Source of the DNA: Candidatus Aenigmatarchaeota archaeon
GTDB taxonomy: Archaea; Aenigmatarchaeota; Aenigmatarchaeia; PWEA01; JAGHBM01
Assembly: GCA_021160955.1 (NCBI GenBank)
Contig: JAGHBM010000077.1
Span: 1 to 11,022, forward strand
Length of the DNA stretch: 11,022 bases
Direction of reading: 5' to 3'
Part shown: in pieces, positions 5,805-11,022 of the stretch
Layout of the letters: every line of letters starts with the position of its first letter
How positions within the stretch are numbered: the stretch's first letter is position 1
Notes under the pieces: model-generated
Databases searched by the model: none
Told to the model about the DNA's origin: nothing
The model's input: the letters and a program-made list of their open reading frames with translations, nothing else
Translations under genes and position numbers: made by a program

Positions 5805-6647
5805 ATGATAACGAGAAATCCCGTTGCCGCTGGATATTTTTATCCATTGAGTCCGTCCGATTTGAAGACTACGATAGAAAAGTTTCTAAGAAGAGCGAGA
5901 GTTGAGAAAGAAGAGATTCTCGGTGCAGTTGTCCCGCATGCCGGTTACATCTACTGCGGAGAGACCCAGGCACATGTTTACAAAACCCTCATAGAAAATC
6001 CAACTTTCATAATAATAGGGCCGAATCACACGGGAATGGGTGCTGAGGCATCCATAATGTGTGAAGGGATCTGGAAAACACCCTTAGGATCATGTCGAAT
6101 TGACACTGAGATTGCAAGAAAAATTCTTGACGGAAGCGAGTACTTGAGAGAAGATCTCTATGCCCATACGCAGGAGCACTCTATAGAAGTCCAATTGCCT
6201 TGGCTTCAATATAGGTTCGGCAACGTGAAATTCGTTCCAATAGTTATAGGTTCGAACAATCCAGAAGTCTACAAGGACGTTGGCAATGCGATAAAAAATG
6301 CCATAAAGGCAACAAAGTCAATAGTGATAGCTTCTTCCGACTTCACTCACTACGGAGAAGTTTATGGTTACACGCCGATAAGGGGTGGCCCAAGCAAGGT
6401 TCTTAGATACATAGAGTCAATTGACATGGAAGCTGCCAGGGCAATATCTGACAGAGCCCCGGAGAGATTCCTTGAGGTCGTTGAAAGGTACAAGGCGACA
6501 ATATGCGGTAAGGGAGCAATAGCAACCATGCTCTATGCACTGAAAGACGATGCACTGAAGGGAACACTGCTCCACTATTCCACTTCGTATCAAATATCAA
6601 GAAGTCTCGATGCGGTTGTTGGATATGCTGGAATTATAATCCAGTGA
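5805..6647 (+). CDS. MEMO1 family protein (AmmeMemoRadiSam system protein B type)
   Basis: The 280-residue protein belongs to the MEMO family, related in fold to class III non-haem iron dioxygenases. Its archaeal function is not established. The signature segments are all present: VAAGYFYP at 7-14, PHAGYIYCG at 44-52, GPNHTGMG at 72-79, EHSIEVQLPWLQ at 124-135, SSDFTHYG at 177-184 and ICGKGAIA at 233-240. H45, H75 and C234 match the positions of the metal-binding His, His and Cys described for the human protein; H125, D179 and H182 line the same pocket. The length is normal. In many genomes MEMO lies beside AMMECR1 and a radical-SAM gene; neither is in this window. It has its own divergent promoter and a T-rich end. 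Confidence 0.93.
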   Translation: MITRNPVAAGYFYPLSPSDLKTTIEKFLRRARVEKEEILGAVVPHAGYIYCGETQAHVYKTLIENPTFIIIGPNHTGMGAEASIMCEGIWKTPLGSCRIDTEIARKILDGSEYLREDLYAHTQEHSIEVQLPWLQYRFGNVKFVPIVIGSNNPEVYKDVGNAIKNAIKATKSIVIASSDFTHYGEVYGYTPIRGGPSKVLRYIESIDMEAARAISDRAPERFLEVVERYKATICGKGAIATMLYALKDDALKGTLLHYSTSYQISRSLDAVVGYAGIIIQ

Positions 6648-6648
6648 G

Positions 6649-6663
6649 TTATTTTTTGTTTCT
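6649..6663 (+). terminator. U-rich terminator after the MEMO gene
   Basis: TTATTTTTTGTTTCT begins two bases after the MEMO stop and lies in the 23-base gap before the end of the converging minus-strand gene. It has no hairpin, as is usual for archaeal terminators. Confidence 0.5.
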
Positions 6664-6670
6664 ACTGCTC

Positions 6671-7333
6671 TTATTCTATCAAAATTTCAGATCCATCGGG
6701 AAGCTTGTATTTTTCAATTCTTTCAATTTCTATACCAAGTTTCTTGATCTGCTGTTTTGGGAGTACTTTGAGTATTTTGGACATTGTTTTTGTTTTAGTT
6801 CTTTTGTACTCAGTCGTAAGAGATTCTTCAGAATCCACGAAGTTTATCAACGGTCTTCCATCCTTTTCAATAGTTTCGAATTCAACTACCTGTACTGAGT
6901 ATTTTTTATCAAAGTCATCCACTTTTCTTATCCATATACCGTATTTGTCTTCAAAACCGCTCATCTCAACTTTTTCCATAGATTCTTTTTGAATGTGATA
7001 ATCTTCATCCTGAGTTTTTATCATAGTTCTTTTGATGGTCTCCACGGAGTCTATTATGCCTATGTACGCTTCCTTGAGTTCCCAATAGTATGTTGGATGA
7101 GCACGTGGGGGACGATTTCCAAAGCCGACACCGCCCACTATCGGACCTTCTTTGAATTCTATTATGTTGTACTGTCCGATCTTACCAACTTCGAGACCAT
7201 CCAAACCTCTGTCGTCCTTACTCGTTATATTTTTTGCATAGTATTTCTTGGAAGCATTCAAAATCTTTGGAATTTTGGTCTTCTTATCCTCATGTCCCGT
7301 GATTTCTTTAATTATCTGTTTTACTACATCCAT
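6671..7333 (-). CDS. Unidentified 220-aa soluble protein
   Basis: I do not recognise the family. The 220-residue product has no signal peptide, membrane helix or cysteine motif. An N-terminal lysine-rich helical part (about 1-35) is followed by a central region with a glycine-rich loop at about residues 65-75 (GPIVGGVGFGNRPP). An alternating charged, beta-strand-like region follows. The C-terminus has two basic helices and a short end resembling a beta hairpin (YKLPDGSEILIE). The ATG at 7333 is preceded by GGAGGTG with a five-base spacer, which decides against an in-frame ATG at 7375 that would add 14 residues and fall before the predicted transcript start. It is a single gene with its own promoter, converging on MEMO. 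Codon use is like its neighbours, so it looks like a resident gene. Confidence 0.8.
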   Translation of the reverse strand: MDVVKQIIKEITGHEDKKTKIPKILNASKKYYAKNITSKDDRGLDGLEVGKIGQYNIIEFKEGPIVGGVGFGNRPPRAHPTYYWELKEAYIGIIDSVETIKRTMIKTQDEDYHIQKESMEKVEMSGFEDKYGIWIRKVDDFDKKYSVQVVEFETIEKDGRPLINFVDSEESLTTEYKRTKTKTMSKILKVLPKQQIKKLGIEIERIEKYKLPDGSEILIE

Positions 7334-7338
7334 TATCA

Positions 7339-7345
7339 CACCTCC
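7339..7345 (-). promoter_or_regulatory. Strong Shine-Dalgarno site of the 220-aa gene
   Basis: On the minus strand GGAGGTG stands five bases before the ATG at 7333 and fixes that start. Confidence 0.8.
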
Positions 7346-7379
7346 GCATGACCATGATATTGATATTTTGTTCAAAAAA

Positions 7380-7389
7380 CTTTAAATAC
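7380..7389 (-). promoter_or_regulatory. Probable TATA box of the 220-aa gene
   Basis: The minus strand reads GTATTTAAAG. With usual spacing, transcription would begin near 7358, giving a leader of about 25 bases that contains the GGAGGTG site. The element lies in the 80-base gap after the alkyltransferase gene, so the 220-aa gene need not depend on readthrough from the exporter operon. Confidence 0.55.
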
Positions 7390-7413
7390 GTAAAAGTGAA
7401 ACTCAAAGATTCT

Positions 7414-7728
7414 TCATACCTTAAATTTAAAGAGGTGCTTTTTCAGGTTCACCTTTCCGCTTTTTATTTCTATTCCATCCTTTTCCAAGAGATCAATTTT
7501 CTTTCTTTTACCAAGGACATATCCTCCAACTGTTCCATCAGATCTTACAACCCTATAACATGGAATATTTTTCAAGTCTCTGTTCTGAGAAAGAATTTTA
7601 CCAACCGTTCTTGGATGAATACCAACCTCTTTTGAAATTTCTCCATAGGTCGTGACTTTTCCCCTTGGAATCTTTTTAACAAGTGAATAGATTCTATTTC
7701 TCATGTCCGTGGTTATTTTACTTTTCAT
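7414..7728 (-). CDS. ogt: Methylated-DNA-cysteine S-methyltransferase-like protein (MGMT/Ogt catalytic domain)
   Basis: MGMT family proteins transfer an alkyl group from O6-alkylguanine in DNA to an active-site cysteine in a single-use reaction. This 104-residue product is the catalytic domain alone. IPRGKVTTYGEIS at 20-32 is the family's opening motif. A winged-helix stretch PRTVGKILSQN at 39-49 carries the arginine-finger position R40. The active-site segment is IPCYRVVRSDG at 55-65, with C57 present, and VGGY follows at 67-70. The usual PCHR is PCYR here. LLEKDGI at 80-86 has Asp where the family normally has Glu. Since the cysteine is retained it is not an Atl1-type protein, which has Trp there. 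It begins one base after the exporter stop and lacks a clear ribosome site, which suggests coupled translation. Confidence 0.9.
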   Translation of the reverse strand: MKSKITTDMRNRIYSLVKKIPRGKVTTYGEISKEVGIHPRTVGKILSQNRDLKNIPCYRVVRSDGTVGGYVLGKRKKIDLLEKDGIEIKSGKVNLKKHLFKFKV

Positions 7729-7729
7729 G

Positions 7730-8884
7730 TTAAATCTCGCACCTAAGGAGGGGATAAGAAATTACGATACCCATCAGTATAATCAGTCCGTTCAGTATGA
7801 ACAAAAATCTCATTCCAAACATCATTACTATGAGTCCGCTGAAGAGAAAACTTGCAAAGGATCCAATCTTTGCCAAGGAAATGTATGATGTTGTTATTGT
7901 CCCTTCTTTTTTCATTTTTTCTCCCACATCTGACATCAAGTTCCACGCTGAAACATTCCACATGCTGTTTCCTATACCTCTCAATACCAATATCAAGGAC
8001 AAAATGATGAAATTGGGTGAGAATCCCATGAGCATAATTCCAATTGCGGATATGATGCATCCAATTATCACAATCCTCCACGAACCGTATCTATCGGAGA
8101 GCTCCCCGAACTTGAATTGAAACAAATGCATGAAAGTCAGGAAGAAGTATGCATATCCGACATATTCAATTCCGAGGCCGAGTTTTTCCAGTATGAACAG
8201 TGGAAGGAATATCTGAATCGCTGGATTGGTGGCGTGCATGACGATTCCTAAAATTCCCATTCCTTGTAGTTTTTTAACTGAGATGAATTCTTTTATTTCC
8301 TTGATTGGATTCAACGAGATACTGGTGCTTCTTTTTATACTTTCATTTTCTTTTTGAAGAACGAATAGAAACAGGATAACCAACAGAATCACCGACGTGA
8401 CGAAAGGTGCTTTCATGGAAAAAATGTTTGCCAGTGTAGCTCCCACGACGGGTCCAAGGACTGTGCCCAAGTATCTCGCACTCAAACTCCATCCGGTATA
8501 CTTCCCTCTCTTACTACCGTCCAATGTGTCTTCTATCTTCGCCAGTGTTACAAGAGAAACCGTGACGACTCCTATTGCATCGAGTATTTTTGCCGCGGCT
8601 ATGATGGGCCAAGGTGTACCAACAAGATACAACAATATTGCCATGATCTCTATGAAAATTCCCAAGAGAACTATCTTCTTCCTGCCGACGGAATCCGAAA
8701 GGGATCCCATTACGGGAGAAAATATTATTATCGAAATTGGAAGCAGTGAGAATAAAATGGATATTTGGATGTCGTTAAACCCTAGGCTCTTGACGTAAGG
8801 TGAAAGTACGGGGTTGAATAGATAAATGGAAAACAAAAACCACACTGATATTCCCGTGAACTTTATGTACTCTCCGAATTGCAT
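7730..8884 (-). CDS. Major facilitator superfamily transporter, likely drug/proton antiporter
   Basis: The 384-residue protein has about twelve hydrophobic helices in two halves, typical of MFS carriers. Motif A is seen after helix 2 as GSLSDSVGRKK (60-70), and its second-half counterpart is GELSDRYGSWR (260-270). A motif C-like GTVLGPVVGA at 140-149 in the fifth helix is the mark of drug:proton antiporters, so export of a small toxic molecule is the best guess; the substrate is unknown. A central hydrophilic loop at about 177-205 joins the halves. The ATG at 8884 lacks a ribosome site and has a TATA-like box about 29 bases upstream, so the leader is very short or absent. It is the first gene of a pair with the alkyltransferase, one base downstream. 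Confidence 0.9.
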   Translation of the reverse strand: MQFGEYIKFTGISVWFLFSIYLFNPVLSPYVKSLGFNDIQISILFSLLPISIIIFSPVMGSLSDSVGRKKIVLLGIFIEIMAILLYLVGTPWPIIAAAKILDAIGVVTVSLVTLAKIEDTLDGSKRGKYTGWSLSARYLGTVLGPVVGATLANIFSMKAPFVTSVILLVILFLFVLQKENESIKRSTSISLNPIKEIKEFISVKKLQGMGILGIVMHATNPAIQIFLPLFILEKLGLGIEYVGYAYFFLTFMHLFQFKFGELSDRYGSWRIVIIGCIISAIGIMLMGFSPNFIILSLILVLRGIGNSMWNVSAWNLMSDVGEKMKKEGTITTSYISLAKIGSFASFLFSGLIVMMFGMRFLFILNGLIILMGIVISYPLLRCEI

Positions 8885-8908
8885 AATTTAAAAAGTAATG
8901 AGAATTGG

Positions 8909-8918
8909 TATAAATTTA
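8909..8918 (-). promoter_or_regulatory. Probable TATA box of the exporter-alkyltransferase pair
   Basis: The minus strand reads TAAATTTATA, centred about 29 bases before the ATG at 8884. Usual archaeal spacing predicts a leader of no more than a few bases, in keeping with the lack of a ribosome site. Confidence 0.5.
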
Positions 8919-8960
8919 TTTTTGTAATCGTTCTTCAAGGCCATAAAAACCTAATTTAGA

Positions 8961-8969
8961 TTTAAATAC
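8961..8969 (+). promoter_or_regulatory. Probable TATA box of the 97-aa gene
   Basis: TTTAAATAC lies about 53 bases before the ATG at 9018, which predicts a start near 8990 and a leader of about 28 bases that includes GGAGGTG. A second AT-rich candidate at 8981-8990 (AATTTATAAT) would put the start inside the ribosome site and is less likely. Confidence 0.45.
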
Positions 8970-9005
8970 CTTTTGTTACTAATTTATAATAACATATTTT
9001 ATTCA

Positions 9006-9012
9006 GGAGGTG
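9006..9012 (+). promoter_or_regulatory. Strong Shine-Dalgarno site of the 97-aa gene
   Basis: GGAGGTG lies five bases before the ATG at 9018. It excludes an in-frame upstream start at 8973, whose extra residues would include a run of four glycines that is merely the translated ribosome site. Confidence 0.8.
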
Positions 9013-9017
9013 GGGGA

Positions 9018-9311
9018 ATGGTTAAAAAAATAGAGCATGAAAATTTTACAGAATTCATAGGAAAGTTTGCCAAATACGAAGTTATACTTTCGCGATATAC
9101 AGATGAGAATAAAACAGATGTGGACATACTTAGAGAAATAAAGTTGATAGCCCCAAATGATAATGTTGTAAAAAAGTTTATAGAAGAAGAGGCAAAAGAC
9201 CTGGGAGGAACTTGGAAATGGATAACTGATCATGTATACGAGCAAGACAAAAATAAATACTTCATTTACGAAAGAGTGTCATGTGAACTCTCCAATACGC
9301 TCTTGATTTAA
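9018..9311 (+). CDS. Unidentified 97-aa acidic/basic soluble protein
   Basis: I do not recognise this protein. It is small, charged and without a signal peptide, membrane segment or cysteine motif (one Cys near the C-terminus). An N-terminal alpha/beta region (FTEFIGKFAKYEVILSRY) is followed by a helix (NVVKKFIEEEAKDLGG) and a region with two tryptophans (TWKWITDHVY). The strong ribosome site, own promoter-like element and downstream T-run support it as a real single gene. It is followed by gltX on the same strand after 45 bases, but gltX appears to have its own promoter, so a functional link is not implied. Confidence 0.75.
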   Translation: MVKKIEHENFTEFIGKFAKYEVILSRYTDENKTDVDILREIKLIAPNDNVVKKFIEEEAKDLGGTWKWITDHVYEQDKNKYFIYERVSCELSNTLLI

Positions 9312-9325
9312 TACCTTCTTTAATC

Positions 9326-9338
9326 TTTTTTATTTTAA
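9326..9338 (+). promoter_or_regulatory. T-rich element before gltX: possible TATA-like box and/or terminator
   Basis: TTTTTTATTTTAA lies 15 bases after the stop of the 97-aa gene. Its central A is 25 bases from the gltX ATG. It may end the upstream transcript as a U-rich terminator, act as the TATA-like box of a leaderless gltX message, or do both. There is no ribosome site before gltX. Confidence 0.4.
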
Positions 9339-9356
9339 CCTGTCAAAATTATTCTT

Positions 9357-11018
9357 ATGGATGATCTAAGAGAAAAGATATTCAAACTAGCCCTAAGAAA
9401 TTCGTTGATACATGACGGAAAGGCAAACTCTGGTTCAGTTCTTGGTAGCTTGATTTCTCTTGACCCAGAAGTAAAGAAGAGAATAAAGGAAATAAAACCT
9501 GTTGTAGATGAAATCGTGTCCGAAGTAAACAAGATGAGTTTAGATGAACAGAAGATGAAGGCCGAAGAGATGGGAGTTTCTCTCAAGGTTGAATCAAAAG
9601 AAGAAAAGGACTTACCGCCTCTCCCAGATGCCGAGCCTGGAAAAGTTGTCATGAGATTGGCACCATATCCATCGGGTCCACTTCATATAGGTAATGCCAG
9701 AACTTTCATAATAAACGACGAGTATGTGAAGAGGTACGGTGGAAAGCTCCTCTTGGTGATAGACGATACCATTGGGTCCGAGAAAAAGGCCGTCATAAAA
9801 GACGCTTACGATCTCATAGTGGATGGATTGAGATGGTTGGGTGTAGATTTCGATCCAAACATAATCTACAAATCCGATAGATTGGAGATCTACTACAAAT
9901 ATGCTGAAGAGCTCATAAAGACCGGTAAAGCCTATGTCCGCGAATGTAGTGCCGAAGAGATGAGAAAGAATAGAGCCGACGGTGTTGAATGTGTACACAG
10001 AAACCAAAGTATCGAAGAGAATCTTGAAAAGTGGAAAAGGATGCTTGATCCAAACGGATACAAGGAAGGTGAAGCTGTTGTCAGATTGAAGACCGATATG
10101 AAACATCCGAACCCTGCATTCAGAGACAGGGTTCTTTTGAGAATCTCAGAGAGGGAGCACCCCCGTGTTGGAAGAAAATACAGGGTTTGGCCGTTGCTTG
10201 AATTTTCATGGGCGGTCGACGATCATCTTTTGGGAATCACCCACATTCTTAGGGGAAAGGACTTGATGATGGAAAGTAAGATGGAGAAGTACATATGGGA
10301 CATCTTCGGATGGAAGCCTGCAAAATTTCTTTACACTGGGCTCGCCAAGATAGAAGGTGTTAAGATAAGCAAATCCAAAGCACAGAAGGAAGTCCTCTCT
10401 GGTGAGTACTCTGGTTGGGACGATCCGAGGATATGGTCTCTTCAATCCCTCAGAAGACGTGGTATAAAACCTGAAGCTATAAGGGCCTTTTCTATTCATC
10501 TTGGTATGAGCCTCAGCGACGTTACCGTTCCAATAGATAAACTCTATTCGGAGAATAGGAAGATAATAGATCCGATATCAAATCGATACTTCTTTGTTTC
10601 TGACCCGGTGGAAATAGTTTTGGACAAGAAGATGAATGATGCGGAGGCACCTCTTCATCCAGACTATCCCGACAGAGGTAAAAGGATAATTCCAGTAGGT
10701 GAAAAAATTTACATAGATAGAAAAGACTTTGAAAAATTCAAGGGAAAAGAAGTAAGGTTGCTTCATTTATGCAATATAATCTTGGATAAAAAATCTAAAG
10801 TCACCTCATTGGACGTGAAAGATATCCCAAAAATACATTGGGTCTCTGAAAAAAAACTGAAAGTGAAAGTCGTGATGCCGGATGCATCTGAGGTGGACGG
10901 GTTTGCTGAACCAGATTTTGAAAAAGTTGAAGTAGATGATTCAATACAATTTGAACGTTTCGGTTTCTGTAGAGTAGATTCAAAGAATCCATGGGTTTGC
11001 TACTTCACGCACAGATAG
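9357..11018 (+). CDS. gltX: Glutamyl-tRNA synthetase, archaeal type
   Basis: The class I enzyme charges tRNA-Glu with glutamate and, in most archaea, also tRNA-Gln for later amidation. The 553-residue product has the long N-terminal extension (about 1-95) of the archaeal/eukaryotic branch. APYPSGPLHIGNART at 102-116 contains the HIGH motif as HIGN. A DDT segment is at 136-138, the SWAVDDHLLGITHILRGKD region at 284-302, and the KMSKS loop is KISKS at 336-340. The C-terminal beta-barrel anticodon region follows, with RKIIDPISNRYF (401-412) typical of this branch. The segment after DDT reads IGSEKK where DP is usual. The ATG at 9357 gives the expected N-terminus but has no ribosome site. The TAG lies four bases before the window end, so the gene is complete. 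Confidence 0.96.
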   Translation: MDDLREKIFKLALRNSLIHDGKANSGSVLGSLISLDPEVKKRIKEIKPVVDEIVSEVNKMSLDEQKMKAEEMGVSLKVESKEEKDLPPLPDAEPGKVVMRLAPYPSGPLHIGNARTFIINDEYVKRYGGKLLLVIDDTIGSEKKAVIKDAYDLIVDGLRWLGVDFDPNIIYKSDRLEIYYKYAEELIKTGKAYVRECSAEEMRKNRADGVECVHRNQSIEENLEKWKRMLDPNGYKEGEAVVRLKTDMKHPNPAFRDRVLLRISEREHPRVGRKYRVWPLLEFSWAVDDHLLGITHILRGKDLMMESKMEKYIWDIFGWKPAKFLYTGLAKIEGVKISKSKAQKEVLSGEYSGWDDPRIWSLQSLRRRGIKPEAIRAFSIHLGMSLSDVTVPIDKLYSENRKIIDPISNRYFFVSDPVEIVLDKKMNDAEAPLHPDYPDRGKRIIPVGEKIYIDRKDFEKFKGKEVRLLHLCNIILDKKSKVTSLDVKDIPKIHWVSEKKLKVKVVMPDASEVDGFAEPDFEKVEVDDSIQFERFGFCRVDSKNPWVCYFTHR

Positions 11019-11022
11019 AGAT

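Noticed and set aside
7334..7375. Start of the 220-aa protein at 7375
   Set aside because: The extension includes the translated ribosome site (Cys-Gly-Gly-Val) and precedes the transcript start predicted from the TATA box.
8397..8798. 133-codon plus-strand frame within the MFS gene
   Set aside because: It is antisense to a transporter with clear motifs; its composition mirrors the opposite strand and no initiation signal precedes it.
8973..9017. Start of the 97-aa protein at 8973
   Set aside because: The extra residues include a glycine run that is the translated GGAGGTGGGGG ribosome site.
8885..9017. Small RNA in the divergent gap between the exporter and the 97-aa gene
   Set aside because: Only AT-rich promoter-like elements for the two strands were visible; there are no box motifs or stable GC-rich stems.
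9612..10106. 164-codon minus-strand frame within gltX
   Set aside because: It covers the HIGH-motif region of a conserved synthetase on the other strand and has no ribosome site.

Overview
The window reads as a compact stretch of archaeal chromosome from an AT-rich organism. The archaeal assignment rests on gene content: translation factor aIF2 beta, the archaeal clamp-loader large subunit RFC-L, a DUF424 protein, a MEMO-family protein and an archaeal-type glutamyl-tRNA synthetase. It also rests on signals: TATA-like boxes about 25 nt ahead of starts or leaders, GGAGGTG ribosome sites, U-rich terminators without hairpins, and heavy use of AGA/AGG and ATA codons. The lineage cannot be fixed from this sequence alone. 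Several small proteins that I do not recognise, plus a pilin-like membrane protein behind aIF2 beta, would suit a poorly sampled euryarchaeal or DPANN-type lineage, but that is inference.

Layout. Bases 1-3414 are on the plus strand: thioredoxin reductase and glutamate dehydrogenase form one tightly coupled pair. After a promoter gap come aIF2 beta, DUF424 and a single-pass pilin-like protein, whose ends overlap. Bases 3422-5735 are on the minus strand, transcribed right to left: three unidentified small genes (134, 95 and 120 aa), then rfcL. A 69-base divergent promoter region with one nearly symmetric TATA element separates this set from the plus-strand MEMO gene (5805-6647). Bases 6671-8884 are minus strand again: an MFS exporter followed after one base by an alkylguanine-DNA alkyltransferase homologue, then a separately promoted 220-aa unidentified protein. 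Bases 9018-11018 are plus strand: a 97-aa unidentified protein and full-length gltX.

The recognised genes are housekeeping: redox (TrxR), ammonia/glutamate metabolism (GDH), translation (aIF2 beta, GluRS), replication (RFC-L), DNA repair and efflux. I see no tRNA, rRNA, CRISPR array, insertion sequence, origin or sign of a recent mobile island, and no gene-free stretch exceeds 300 bases. The least explained parts are the three genes ahead of rfcL, the 220-aa and 97-aa proteins, and the altered catalytic relay of the alkyltransferase. Gene starts appear to fall into two classes, some with strong GGAGGTG sites on short leaders and others with no such site and a TATA-like element about 25 nt upstream. 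Leaderless transcription of the second class is predicted, not shown.
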